Part shown: positions 26,178 through 35,123 of the stretch, piece after piece | Position numbering within the stretch: position 1 is the first letter of the stretch | Layout of the letters: each line of letters opens with the position of its first letter | Origin: Clostridium transplantifaecale | GTDB taxonomy: Bacteria > Bacillota > Clostridia > Lachnospirales > Lachnospiraceae | Assembly (NCBI RefSeq): GCF_900626075.1 | Contig: NZ_UYZY01000005.1 | Span: 124,001 to 188,000, forward strand | Reading direction: 5' to 3' | DNA: 64,000 nt | Position numbers and translations under genes: made by a program | The notes under the pieces: model-generated | Told to the model about the DNA's origin: nothing | The model's input: the letters and a program-made list of their open reading frames with translations, nothing else | Database searches by the model: none

Positions 26178-28637
26178 ATGAACAAATACGAATTACTCAA
26201 TCCGATGCAGCAGGAGGCGGTTTACCACACGGATGGCCCCCTTCTCGTGCTGGCGGGCGCGGGTTCCGGAAAGACCAGAGTTCTGACTCACAGGATTGCA
26301 TATCTGATAGAAGAAAAAAAGGTAAATCCATGGAATATCATGGCGATCACTTTTACCAATAAGGCGGCGGCCGAGATGAGGGAGCGTGTGGACAAGATTG
26401 TCGGCTTTGGCTCCGAGAGCATCTGGGTGAGCACCTTCCATTCCTCCTGTGTGAGGATTCTGCGTCGTCATATCGAATATCTCGGCTACAGTACGAATTT
26501 TACAATTTATGACGGTGACGATCAGAAGACCCTGATGAAGCAGATATTCAAGAAACTGGATGTCGACACGAAACAGTTTAAGGAGAGGGCGGTTCTTGGC
26601 AAAATTTCTTCTGCAAAGGATGACATGATCACGCCGGAAGAATTCGAACTGAATGCAGGCGGAGATTTCCGTGAGAAGAAGGTTGCCCAGATTTATAAAG
26701 AGTACCAGAAAGAGCTGAAAAAAAATAATGCCCTGGATTTTGACGATCTGATTGTAAAGACCGTGGAGCTGTTCCAGAACGTGCCGGAGGTTCTTGATTA
26801 TTATCAGGAGAGATTCCGTTACATAATGGTGGATGAGTACCAGGATACCAACATGGTCCAGTTTAAGCTGGTCGATCTGCTGGCTGCAAAATACAGGAAT
26901 ATCTGTGTAGTGGGTGACGATGATCAGTCGATTTACAAATTCAGGGGAGCCAATATTGAGAATATCCTGAGCTTTGAGAAGGCATTTCAGGGAGCGAAGG
27001 TCATCAAGCTGGAACAGAATTACCGCTCTACCCAGAATATCCTGAATGCGGCTAATGAAGTAATCCGTAACAACCGCGGTAGAAAAGACAAGACGCTCTG
27101 GACGGCCAATGACGAGGGAACCCAGGTGCGTTTCCTGCAATTCGACACGGCTTATGAGGAAGCGGAGGCGATTGTGAAGGATATACGCCGGGAAAAGGAA
27201 GATTCCGGATGCGAATATTCCGATTTTGCGGTGCTTTACAGGACGAATGCCCAGTCGCGTCTTTTAGAGGAGAAATGCATTCTTTACAGTATTCCGTACC
27301 GTCTGGTGGGAGGCGTTAACTTCTACCAGAGAAAAGAAATTAAGGACATTCTCTGCTATTTAAAGACGATCTCCAACGGGCAGGATGATCTGGCCGTACA
27401 GCGTATCGTCAATGTGCCAAAGAGGGGCGTCGGTGCGACGTCCATCGGAAAGGTAACGATGTTTGCCTCCGCCAACGGGATGAGCTTTTACGATGCGTTA
27501 CTGCGCGTCAAGGGAATCCCGACCATGGGAAAAGCGGCGGATAAGATAGGCGTTTTCACGGAGCAGATCGAAGATTTTAAAGCGCGTATGCCGGAGATGA
27601 CGATCCAGGAGCTGATTGAAGAAATTCTTGAAAACACCGGTTACAAAAAAGAGCTGGAGGCAGAGGGCGAGATTGAGTCGGAGACACGCCTCCAGAATAT
27701 AGAGGAACTTATCAACAAGGCGGTCAGCTACAGCGAGAATGCGGAAGAACCGACGCTGGACGGCTTCCTGGAGGAGGTTGCGCTGGTTGCCGATGTGGAT
27801 AATATGGATGAGTCGGAAAACCGGATTATTCTGATGACGCTCCACAGCGCCAAGGGACTGGAATTTCCGTATGTATATTTAAGCGGCCTGGAGGACGGAC
27901 TGTTTCCAAGCAGCATGTCTATCATGTCGGACGACAAGGATGCGGTCGAGGAAGAACGCCGCCTCTGTTATGTAGGCATTACAAGGGCCAGGGAAAAACT
28001 GACGCTGACCGCGGCCAGACAGCGCATGACCAACGGCGAGACGAGATTTTCCAAGGTCAGCCGTTTTGTGGAAGAGATTCCTTCATGGCTGTTGGAACAG
28101 GTGGAGCAGCCGTCCGTATTCGGAAGGGCAGCCGGAAGATCCTGGGGAGGCGAAAACTCCGGGAACGGGGACGGATTTGGCGGTGCCGCATCCTCCGGCT
28201 GGGGCGGGAAGTCTTCCGGAGGAGAGGAGGCAGACCTGCCATGGAACCGTTCAGGCGGTATTACGACCGGATGGGGAGCATCCGCCGGCGGCCAGGGCGG
28301 AGCGGGAGAACGTAATTCCAGCGTTTCCATCGGCAGCAGAGCCGGATCAGCCGGCAGCTCCGGCGGCGGACGCGGTCTCAGCGCTTTTGGCCAGAAGCCA
28401 AATGCCTATGCCTCAAAGACGGCTCCGGGAGCCCCTTCCTTCGGAAAGGCATTTTCCGTACAGAAGGCATCTCACCTGCCGTATTCCGAGGGAGACCGGG
28501 TAAAGCATATGAAGTTCGGCGAGGGTACCGTTAAACAGATAGAGGACGGCGGCAAAGACTACGAGGTCACCGTAGAGTTCGAACGCGTAGGTGTCAAAAA
28601 AATGTTTGCATCTTTTGCCAAATTGATAAAATTGTAA
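26178..28637 (+). CDS. pcrA: ATP-dependent DNA helicase PcrA (UvrD/Rep family)
   Basis: About 819 residues, superfamily 1A helicase. Motif I GAGSGKT near residue 30, Ia ITFTNKAAAEMRERV, II VDEYQDTN, III VVGDDDQSIYKFRGA, IV EQNYRSTQNIL, V MTLHSAKGLEFPYV and VI YVGITRARE are all present. It unwinds DNA 3' to 5' in repair and replication restart. After motif VI a region of about 100 residues is rich in Gly and Ser, followed by a basic Tudor-like tail (YSEGDRVKHMKFGEGTV) known to bind RNA polymerase in PcrA. ATG 26178 is chosen since the conserved N-terminus starts there. Confidence 0.96.
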   Translation: MNKYELLNPMQQEAVYHTDGPLLVLAGAGSGKTRVLTHRIAYLIEEKKVNPWNIMAITFTNKAAAEMRERVDKIVGFGSESIWVSTFHSSCVRILRRHIEYLGYSTNFTIYDGDDQKTLMKQIFKKLDVDTKQFKERAVLGKISSAKDDMITPEEFELNAGGDFREKKVAQIYKEYQKELKKNNALDFDDLIVKTVELFQNVPEVLDYYQERFRYIMVDEYQDTNMVQFKLVDLLAAKYRNICVVGDDDQSIYKFRGANIENILSFEKAFQGAKVIKLEQNYRSTQNILNAANEVIRNNRGRKDKTLWTANDEGTQVRFLQFDTAYEEAEAIVKDIRREKEDSGCEYSDFAVLYRTNAQSRLLEEKCILYSIPYRLVGGVNFYQRKEIKDILCYLKTISNGQDDLAVQRIVNVPKRGVGATSIGKVTMFASANGMSFYDALLRVKGIPTMGKAADKIGVFTEQIEDFKARMPEMTIQELIEEILENTGYKKELEAEGEIESETRLQNIEELINKAVSYSENAEEPTLDGFLEEVALVADVDNMDESENRIILMTLHSAKGLEFPYVYLSGLEDGLFPSSMSIMSDDKDAVEEERRLCYVGITRAREKLTLTAARQRMTNGETRFSKVSRFVEEIPSWLLEQVEQPSVFGRAAGRSWGGENSGNGDGFGGAASSGWGGKSSGGEEADLPWNRSGGITTGWGASAGGQGGAGERNSSVSIGSRAGSAGSSGGGRGLSAFGQKPNAYASKTAPGAPSFGKAFSVQKASHLPYSEGDRVKHMKFGEGTVKQIEDGGKDYEVTVEFERVGVKKMFASFAKLIKL

Positions 28638-28746
28638 TAAAAATCTGTTTTTTATTCAAAATAAGATAGTAAAAACCTGACTTTGATGATATAATATAAA
28701 AGAAAAAACATCGGTGCAGGATCACGGAAGAAAGGATGTGGAACCT

Positions 28747-29034
28747 ATGAATAAATTCGATATGATGGGTAAGGATGCATTATCTAAAGTGGAAGAGATC
28801 ATGAACGCAACAAAGCTGAATGAGTTTTTACACAGAAAAGAAGAGGAAGAGAAGAAGAAAACCTGTATCCTCTGGATTCTTGCCATTATCGGTGTTGTAG
28901 CGGCTGTAGCAGCTATCGCTTACGGTGTTTACCGCTTCTTTACACCGGATTATCTGGAAGACTTCGAGGACGATTTTGAAGATGATTTCGACGACGATTT
29001 CTTCGAAGATGATGCAGAAGACGAGAAAGAGTAA
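28747..29034 (+). CDS. Small single-pass membrane protein with acidic tail
   Basis: A 95-residue protein of unknown function. An N-terminal charged helix (residues 1-40, rich in E and K) is followed by one transmembrane segment (CILWILAIIGVVAAVAAIAY) and a tail made almost entirely of Asp, Glu and Phe (EDFEDDFEDDFDDDF). Such proteins recur in Lachnospiraceae, but no role is known to me. ATG 28747 follows AAAGGATGTGG. Confidence 0.7.
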   Translation: MNKFDMMGKDALSKVEEIMNATKLNEFLHRKEEEEKKKTCILWILAIIGVVAAVAAIAYGVYRFFTPDYLEDFEDDFEDDFDDDFFEDDAEDEKE

Positions 29035-29146
29035 GAAAAGTAACAAAGGATCGGCTCAGAAGGTACGTTAAGAGTGGCTGAGAGCATGAAATACGGAACG
29101 ATAAAGTACAAGTATAGTAAATACGGATAAAGATAAAATATAAGAT

Positions 29147-29187
29147 AACGGCAAGGATTACTCTATTATGAGTGCCTTGCCGTTTTT
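29147..29187. terminator. Terminator between convergent genes
   Basis: AACGGCAAGG, a short loop region and CCTTGCCGTTTTT, placed between the acidic-tail protein (+) and the slipin (-). Confidence 0.75.
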
Positions 29188-29192
29188 CGCTG

Positions 29193-30290
29193 TTACATTC
29201 CCGCCAGCTCGGAGAGCTGATCGAGGATACCTTTACCACCGCTCACGGAGATGCTGCCTACTTTATCGCAGATTCTCTCCAGATACTCCATCTCTTTCAG
29301 TTTCAGCAGTGTCTTGTTCTCATCCATCAGCCGGGCTGTGTTCAGCAGGCTTCTGGTGGAGGCTACCTCCTCGCGGCGCATGATGACATTAGCCTGGGCT
29401 TTTTTCTCGGCAACCAGGACTGTGTTCATGATGTCGCGGATTTCACCGGGAAGTATGATGTCTTTGATACCGGCGTTTACAATGCGGACGCAGTAATCCG
29501 ACTCCCGCTCTTTGAGCTGTCCGCAGATGGAACGGCCGATCTCTTCCTTTTGAGCCAGCAGCTCATCGAGACGGAAACGGCCCACATACTCCCTGATGCA
29601 GAGCTGGGCTCCGGTGTAAAGCTGGGCGGATGCACCCTCGATCGTCTGCACAAGTTTTTCCGGATCGGTGATTCGGTAGCTGCAGACTACGTTTAAACGG
29701 ATGCTTACCTTGTCGGCGGTCAGGATTTCCTGGCCCTGGATTTCGAGCTGCTGTACTTTCATATTGAAGATTTTGCAGGTCACCTCTTTACCGTAATTCC
29801 AGAAATACCAGGTACCCTGCTCCAGGCGCTTCTCAAACCGGCCGTCGAAGTACAGAAGGCCGATCTCACCGTCCTTGATTGCGATTTTTTTATAGAATTT
29901 CATCGGCATTAAATCGATGTAATATCTCGGCAGAGTCTGATCCATGTAGGGATTGGTGATATCTACCAGGCGGATTTCCACATCCTCATAGACATTCCAG
30001 TAGAGAGCCTCAGGGCCGGTAAGTACCTCTTTGAACGCTTTGTTTACAAAACGGATACCGAGACATTCGTCGGGAATCGTTACGTGTACGACTCTGTCCG
30101 CAAAAGCCTGATTTCTCAGCAGGATTTCAGCCGGGATACCGCAGGTGTCGACGCTGCCCGTCATTGGTACGGTTTTCAGTTCGTATCCCAGTCTCTTTAT
30201 GTAATGGTAGCCGCCGGCGGTGAGAAAACTCTGAAATCTCCCGTCTTTTAACAGATAACCGCATTCTTGCTCTTTGATTGTATATTTCAT
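29193..30290 (-). CDS. SPFH/band 7 domain protein (slipin-like)
   Basis: A 365-residue protein. A divergent N-terminal region (about 1-130) is followed by a band 7/SPFH core: GTWYFWNYGKEVTCKIFNMKV, LTADKVSIRLNVVCSYRITDPEKL, ALCIREYVGRFRLDELLAQ-like helices, then the coiled region VAEKKAQANVIMRREEVAST. Slipins form oligomers on the inner membrane. No transmembrane segment is visible at the N-terminus, unlike stomatin. Upstream lies a long leader of more than 500 bases with a tRNA-like module (30616-30700). Strong site AAAGGAGGTAGTAGT before ATG. Confidence 0.82.
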   Translation of the reverse strand: MKYTIKEQECGYLLKDGRFQSFLTAGGYHYIKRLGYELKTVPMTGSVDTCGIPAEILLRNQAFADRVVHVTIPDECLGIRFVNKAFKEVLTGPEALYWNVYEDVEIRLVDITNPYMDQTLPRYYIDLMPMKFYKKIAIKDGEIGLLYFDGRFEKRLEQGTWYFWNYGKEVTCKIFNMKVQQLEIQGQEILTADKVSIRLNVVCSYRITDPEKLVQTIEGASAQLYTGAQLCIREYVGRFRLDELLAQKEEIGRSICGQLKERESDYCVRIVNAGIKDIILPGEIRDIMNTVLVAEKKAQANVIMRREEVASTRSLLNTARLMDENKTLLKLKEMEYLERICDKVGSISVSGGKGILDQLSELAGM

Positions 30291-31002
30291 ACTACTACCT
30301 CCTTTAGAGTTTAAAATTTGTCACTTTGTTTTAATCGGATTTTTTGAGAATGGAAATGCCCCTTCTTCATCAGAATGCTGCGGACCGTTCGTTGAGGGAC
30401 GGCGTTCCCCGTATGGAGACGGCGCCTCTAATCGGCGCTGTCCCGGAGCGGATTCTGCCGGGCCGGTATCCTGATTGGCACAGGCAGTTTCCGACTGCTT
30501 TCCGTGGAAATTGTCCGGCTTTGAAAAGTCCGCTGAGCGTCTTTTCTTTGCTGCACGATTTCTACAGAGTGCGGAAGGAGGGACATTTCTGATCCCTGGT
30601 GGTTTTGGTTTGGCCAACATCTTATCAGGATGTTCCAAAGTTTTAATGATTGCTATACCCGCTTAGCTACATGCTTTCGCAAGGAAGGATTCGAACCTCC
30701 GACACATCATGTGTTCCTGACTGCCCGGAATACCCTCCGTTCAGGGACGGCGGCACCGCGGAGGCTCCTGTGTGGAAAACCTCCCGCCCGTGAGACAGCC
30801 CGCCTGGCAGTTCCGTACCGGATTGCCATGGCTTAATAATAGAGGATAGAGGGAGAAAGATCATTTAAAAAAAGTTGCGAACTTCCTGAAAATGGTATTT
30901 CTCAAAAATAGATGTGTTCATATACCAGTGTGTATCTGAAAGCAGTTTGTTTCGGGATGCGCGACACACTTTGTGGGAGACTTTTTAGAAACGTTCTAAG
31001 AT
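30291..31002. other. Gene-free region upstream of the slipin gene
   Basis: No convincing protein gene occurs here. On the minus strand it is GC-rich and full of small hairpins (for example CCTCCG with CGGAGG, GGGA with TCCC, GCAC with GTGC), which suggests a long structured leader RNA for the slipin gene or an independent RNA. The tRNA-like module lies in its centre. Plus-strand frames such as the one encoding RKEGFEPPT are typical false frames read across a tRNA T-arm. Confidence 0.5.
30616..30700 (-). ncRNA. tRNA-like module with arms in permuted order
   Basis: Read 5' to 3' on the minus strand: a perfect T-arm (GGAGG-TTCGAAT-CCTTC, 30684-30700), then CTTGC-GAAA-GCATG (30670-30683), which could form a short acceptor-like stem closed by a GAAA tetraloop, then TA (the usual positions 8 and 9), then a D-arm (GCTA-AGCGGGTA-TAGC, 30652-30667), then 17 bases, then an anticodon-like hairpin (AACATC-CTGATAA-GATGTT, 30616-30634) whose loop equals that of tRNA-Ile(GAU). 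No CCA-bearing acceptor and no second T-arm are present. It is either a circularly permuted tRNA-like structure or debris of tRNA genes. Confidence 0.5.
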
Positions 31003-31031
31003 TTGACAACGGGAGGGGCAGACGTTAGACT
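31003..31031 (+). promoter_or_regulatory. Promoter of the WYL gene pair
   Basis: TTGACA, a 17-bp spacer and TAGACT, ending about 35 bp before the tandem repeat. Confidence 0.75.
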
Positions 31032-31058
31032 AAAGACAAACAGTTACGGTTTTCCGGT

Positions 31059-31148
31059 AAAGGGAATGAAGATAAAGGGAATGAAGATAAAGGGAATGAA
31101 GATAAAGGGAATAAAGATAAAGGGAATAAAGATAAAGGGAATGAAGAT
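31059..31148 (+). repeat. Six tandem copies of a 15-bp repeat before the WYL genes
   Basis: Unit AAAGGGAATGAAGAT is repeated six times; copies 4 and 5 carry ATAA in place of ATGA. Each unit contains an AAAGGG ribosome-binding-like core. The repeat is a multiple of three bases, so copy-number change keeps the reading frame of the overlapping leader peptide. Confidence 0.9.
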
Positions 31149-31167
31149 AAGGGGATATGGAAGATGA
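31066..31167 (+). CDS. Possible leader peptide made of MKIKG repeats
   Basis: A 33-codon frame starts at ATG 31066 (AAAGGG just upstream), encodes MKIKG and IKIKG pentapeptides and ends RGYGR, with its stop TGA overlapping the ATG of the WYL gene (ATGA at 31164-31167). Such overlap suggests translational coupling. It may instead be a by-product of the DNA repeat; expression is unproven. Confidence 0.4.
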   Translation: MKIKGMKIKGMKIKGIKIKGIKIKGMKIRGYGR

Positions 31168-32414
31168 CGGAGTTTCAGGAACTGATAAAAAATTTTGACC
31201 GCATCCGCGATTATATGCGGCAGTTTTATATATACGGATTTAAGGTGCGGGGAGACTATGATAAGAAGAGCGCCAGAACCTATGATAATGAGAAGCGGAG
31301 GATTGAGAGCTGGCTCTCCGATTATATGGAATCGGAATATACCCAAAAGGGAAAACAGGTCTATATCAATGTGGACAGCAGGACGGTCAGCCAGAACCCG
31401 CTCTATGCCGCATGGAAGGCAAAAAGCTTTACAGACAACGATATTATGCTCCACTTTTTTATTCTGGACCAACTGTGCGGGCGGAGTGAGGGAATGAGCG
31501 CAGGAGAGCTGGGCGACAGGATAGCGGAGAGCTACGGGGTTGTCTTTGACAGCCAGACGGTTCGGCTGAAGCTAAAAGAATATGAGGAACTGGGGATTCT
31601 GGGAGCGGTGAAAAAAGGAAAATCGCTGGCGTATTTTCTAAAACCGTGCTTTTCAGAGAATACGGAGTACATGCCGGAACCGGAAACGTGGGAACATGTT
31701 TTGACGGCAGTAAAATTCTTTCAGGAGGCGGCCCCCTTCGGATTTCTCGGCAGCACCATTCTGGATCGGGAAAGTGCGTCCAACGATAGTTTTCAGTTTA
31801 AGCACCATTTTATCGTTCATACATTAGAGGACGGCGTGCTGTTTCATATTCTGGAGGCGATCCGGGAACGGCGGAAAATATCCTTTGTCAATAAGAGCAG
31901 CCGCAGCGGCAATACGTCGGTTATTAAGGGACTGCCCCTCAGAATCTTTGTAAGCGTCAGAACCGGACGGAGGTATGTATGCTGTTACCTGGAGAACAGG
32001 AGGCGGTTTATGAATTACCGGCTGGACTGTATCGAGCATGTCAAAATGGCGGAGGAATGCGGAGAATGTGAACAGTGGAAGGAACTGCTTAATAAGAATA
32101 TCGCCCGGTGCTGGGGAGTCTCATTCGGAGGTCCCGGCCGGCTGGAAGAAATTCGGATGAAGGTGTACATTGATGAGGAAAAAGAAGATTACATATTGAA
32201 CCGGCTCCGCCGGGAAGGGCGCGGAGGGGAAATTACCAGAACAGGGGAAAATGAATATCTCTACAGTGGCACATTTTTTGACACTAATGAGATGCTTTCC
32301 TGGGTTAAAACTTTCACAGGCCGGATTTTAGATATCGAGGGCAGCAACCCGGCTGCCATAGCCAAAGTAAAGCGGGATTGGGAACGGATGTACGAGATGT
32401 ATTGTGAGGAGTAG
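31164..32414 (+). CDS. WYL domain-containing regulator 1
   Basis: A 416-residue protein. The N-terminal half contains a winged-helix-like part (MSAGELGDRIAESYGVVFDSQTVRLKLKEYEELGIL). The C-terminal half has a WYL-type domain (ILEAIRERRKISFVNKSS, LPLRIFVSVRTGRRYVCCYL, NYRLDCIEHVKMAEE). WYL proteins are ligand-sensing transcription factors, often binding nucleic acids or nucleotides. It forms an operon with the second WYL gene (3-bp gap). No defence or CRISPR genes are nearby. The ribosome binding site AAGGGG lies at the end of the 15-bp repeats. Confidence 0.85.
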   Translation: MTEFQELIKNFDRIRDYMRQFYIYGFKVRGDYDKKSARTYDNEKRRIESWLSDYMESEYTQKGKQVYINVDSRTVSQNPLYAAWKAKSFTDNDIMLHFFILDQLCGRSEGMSAGELGDRIAESYGVVFDSQTVRLKLKEYEELGILGAVKKGKSLAYFLKPCFSENTEYMPEPETWEHVLTAVKFFQEAAPFGFLGSTILDRESASNDSFQFKHHFIVHTLEDGVLFHILEAIRERRKISFVNKSSRSGNTSVIKGLPLRIFVSVRTGRRYVCCYLENRRRFMNYRLDCIEHVKMAEECGECEQWKELLNKNIARCWGVSFGGPGRLEEIRMKVYIDEEKEDYILNRLRREGRGGEITRTGENEYLYSGTFFDTNEMLSWVKTFTGRILDIEGSNPAAIAKVKRDWERMYEMYCEE

Positions 32415-32417
32415 GAA

Positions 32418-33410
32418 ATGGAATTATTTGATAAAGTTTATAGCTGCTATTATCAGGTGGTAAGACAAATCCTGGCAGAGGCCAAGAAGCAGCCGCTGAC
32501 GGAAAAGCAGATGGAGGCGCTGATAAGGAAATATGGATTTCAGGAGAGCGTTTTCGTGATTCTCCCTAAACTGCTGGACGGAGAGTGGGCGCTTTTGAAA
32601 AAAGAAAAGGAAGACAGCAGAACTTATTCCCCGGCCGTAGACGGAGAACTCCGCCCTGCCCTTACCCGGCTTCAGAAGAGCTGGTTAAAATCACTGCTGG
32701 CGGACAGAAGAATAGGCCTGTTTTTAGATGATCGGGAACGCGAGTGGGCGGATGAGGCCCTGAAAGATGTTATGCCTCTTTATAATGAGGCGGATTTTTA
32801 CAATTATGACAGATACAGCGATGGGGACGACTATGAGTCGGAATTGTACCGGGAGAATTTCAGGACGGTACTGAATGCGCTTCAACAGGGGCGGGCTCTG
32901 TTCATCGCGTATGAGGGAAAACAGAAGGATACATTTACCTATGAGGTACTGCCGTACCAGCTTCAGTATTCTTCTAAAGACGACAAGTTCCGGCTCTGCT
33001 GCCGCCAGTATACGCACAGAAGTTTTTGCAGGGAAATCCTGCTGAACCTGGGCAGGATTCGGGCCTGCCATCCCTCAAACCGGGAAGTTTCAGAAAATGT
33101 GGAATCCTTCCGGTTCAAAAACGGCAGAAAATCGAAGGAACCCGTCGTGATAGAAATCAGCGGGGAGAGAAATTCACTGGAGCGATGCATGCTCCACTTT
33201 GCAAGCTATGAAAAACATACGGAATTTGACGGGGAGAAAAATACCTGCCGCTGTTCCATCTATTACGACAGGGCGGATGAGACGGAGCTGCTGATTGATA
33301 TTCTCTCATTTGGCCCCGTAGTGCGTGTGCTGGGGCCGGAAGCTTTTTTAAACCTGGTCAGGGCCAGAGTGGGCAGGCAGCACAGGATGATGGGAGAGGA
33401 AGAAAGATAG
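32418..33410 (+). CDS. WYL domain-containing regulator 2
   Basis: A 330-residue protein with an N-terminal helical part (KQMEALIRKYGFQESVFVILPKL) and a WYL-like domain (VLNALQQGRALFIAYEGKQ, YEVLPYQLQYSSKDDKFRLCC, REILLNLGRIRACHPS). It is more divergent than its neighbour. The two are probably partners in one regulatory complex, as paired WYL proteins are common in clostridia; no target gene can be named from the sequence. Confidence 0.75.
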   Translation: MELFDKVYSCYYQVVRQILAEAKKQPLTEKQMEALIRKYGFQESVFVILPKLLDGEWALLKKEKEDSRTYSPAVDGELRPALTRLQKSWLKSLLADRRIGLFLDDREREWADEALKDVMPLYNEADFYNYDRYSDGDDYESELYRENFRTVLNALQQGRALFIAYEGKQKDTFTYEVLPYQLQYSSKDDKFRLCCRQYTHRSFCREILLNLGRIRACHPSNREVSENVESFRFKNGRKSKEPVVIEISGERNSLERCMLHFASYEKHTEFDGEKNTCRCSIYYDRADETELLIDILSFGPVVRVLGPEAFLNLVRARVGRQHRMMGEEER

Positions 33411-33604
33411 TTACTGTTTGCAGCAAAGCCGCTTTCTGGCTGTGACGTGAACCGTAACAAAAGGCGGCCTGGGAGGACAAGATTAGCGGAATTTACTTTT
33501 CATCTACCCGGTTTTCGTGTATACTAAAGCATGTTTAAAGCGGCCTTAATAAGTTCTTGATGGCAGCGTTTCATATAGAATCAGAGAAGGAGTTAATTAT
33601 AGAG

Positions 33605-34999
33605 ATGAAAAAAGGCGAAGTATATGAGGGAATTGTGGAGAAAATTGAATTCCCGAACAAGGGAATTGTCAGAATAGAAGATGAGAAGGTAATCGTAAAA
33701 AACGCTCTTCCGGGTCAGAAGATCCGCTTTCTGGTCAATAAGAAGAGAAAAGGAAAATGTGAGGCCCGTCTGATTGAGGTTCTGGAACCTTCTGATATTG
33801 AGACGGAAAAGAAGGTATGTCCTCATTACGGAATCTGTGGCGGCTGTCTTTATCAGACCATACCGTATGAGAAACAGCTGGAGATCAAGAGGGAACAGGT
33901 GAAGGAACTGATTGACGGCGTATGCGGCGATTATGAATTTGAGGGGATCAAAGGAAGTCCCATCCCGGACTGTTACCGCAACAAAATGGAATTTTCCTTC
34001 GGCGATGAGGTGAAGGACGGCCCGCTGGCCCTTGGCATGCACCGCCGCGGAAGTTTCTACGATGTGGTGACTACCGGGGAATGTCAGATTGTGCACAAAG
34101 ATTTCTGTGATATTCTTCTCTGTTCTAAACAGTATTTTGAGAAAAAAGGGACAAGCTTTTATAAGAAAATGCAGCATACGGGATATCTGCGCCATCTGCT
34201 TGTGAGACGGGCGGTTAAGACCGGGGAAATATTGATTGACCTGATTACGACAACCCAGATTGAGGCGGAGGAGGAGAAAGCGCTTCTGAACGGATGGATT
34301 CAGGAAGTCCTGGCCCTGCCTCTGGAAGGAACGATGGCGGGAATCCTGCACACGAGAAATGATTCCCTGGCCGATGCCGTGAAGGACGAGGGGACGGACA
34401 TCCTGTATGGTCAGGATTACTTTTTTGAGGAGCTCCTCGGCCTGAAATTCAGGATCTCACCGTTTTCCTTCTTCCAGACTAATTCTCTGGGAGCGGAAGT
34501 GCTCTACGAGAAGACCAGGGAATACGTGGGCGATACAAAGGGAAAAGTGATTTTTGACCTGTACAGCGGAACCGGCACGATTGCCCAGATTCTCGCTCCG
34601 GTGGCCGAGAAGGTGGTTGGTGTCGAGATTGTGGAGGAGGCCGTGGAGGCCGCAAAGAAGAATGCGTTGTTAAACGGCCTGGAAAACTGCGAGTTTATCG
34701 CAGGAGATGTCCTGAAGGTGGTGGATGGGCTGGAAGATAAGCCGGAGCTGATCGTGCTTGATCCGCCGAGGGATGGAATTCATCCCAAGGCTATTGAGAA
34801 GATTATTGATTTTGGGGTCAACCGGATGGTGTATGTGTCCTGTAAGCCGACCAGTTTGGCGAGGGATCTGGTGATTTTGCAGGAGAGAGGGTATCGGGTG
34901 GAGAAGGTTTGTTGTGTGGATATGTTTCCGGGGACGGCGAACGTCGAGGCCGTAATTATGATGCGGAATTGTGGTTTGAATGGAAAAATAGAAGAATAA
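33605..34999 (+). CDS. rlmD: 23S rRNA (uracil-5-)-methyltransferase, RlmD/RumA family
   Basis: About 464 residues. An N-terminal TRAM domain (GEVYEGIVEKIEFPNKGIV) is followed by a 4Fe-4S cysteine cluster (CPHYGICGGC) and the SAM-dependent methyltransferase: FDLYSGTGTIAQ, GVEIVEEAVEAAKKNA, LIVLDPPRDGIHPKA and the catalytic Cys in VYVSCKPTSLARDL. It methylates a uridine of rRNA at carbon 5. Firmicutes carry several paralogues (RlmCD in Bacillus), so the target position is not certain. Start ATG 33605 (MKKGEVYEG) is preferred; ATG 33560 is an alternative. Confidence 0.88.
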   Translation: MKKGEVYEGIVEKIEFPNKGIVRIEDEKVIVKNALPGQKIRFLVNKKRKGKCEARLIEVLEPSDIETEKKVCPHYGICGGCLYQTIPYEKQLEIKREQVKELIDGVCGDYEFEGIKGSPIPDCYRNKMEFSFGDEVKDGPLALGMHRRGSFYDVVTTGECQIVHKDFCDILLCSKQYFEKKGTSFYKKMQHTGYLRHLLVRRAVKTGEILIDLITTTQIEAEEEKALLNGWIQEVLALPLEGTMAGILHTRNDSLADAVKDEGTDILYGQDYFFEELLGLKFRISPFSFFQTNSLGAEVLYEKTREYVGDTKGKVIFDLYSGTGTIAQILAPVAEKVVGVEIVEEAVEAAKKNALLNGLENCEFIAGDVLKVVDGLEDKPELIVLDPPRDGIHPKAIEKIIDFGVNRMVYVSCKPTSLARDLVILQERGYRVEKVCCVDMFPGTANVEAVIMMRNCGLNGKIEE

Positions 35000-35032
35000 A
35001 CCACAAGATATAGTGGCTTTGGAGAAAAAACG

Positions 35033-35080
35033 AGGCTAAAATTGAGCAAAAAACGGCCGATTTTAGCCTTTTTTTTCAAT
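35033..35080 (+). terminator. Rho-independent terminator after rlmD
   Basis: AGGCTAAAAT, a loop of 17 bases and ATTTTAGCCTTTTTTTT. Confidence 0.85.
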
Positions 35081-35123
35081 GATGTGAGAGCGATTTAAAG
35101 AGATATCAAGCGTAAGATGTTAC

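Noticed and set aside
30630-30836. Plus-strand protein containing RKEGFEPPT
   Set aside because: This phrase is the translation of an antisense tRNA T-arm and is a well-known false frame.
31059-31148. CRISPR-like array
   Set aside because: The units are contiguous, without unique spacers; it is a simple tandem repeat.
31044-31472. Minus-strand frame with repeated FIPFI
   Set aside because: It is the antisense of the 15-bp tandem repeat and of the WYL gene.
31164-33410. WYL genes as part of a phage-defence system
   Set aside because: WYL regulators often accompany defence loci, but no nuclease, methylase, Cas or toxin gene is adjacent.
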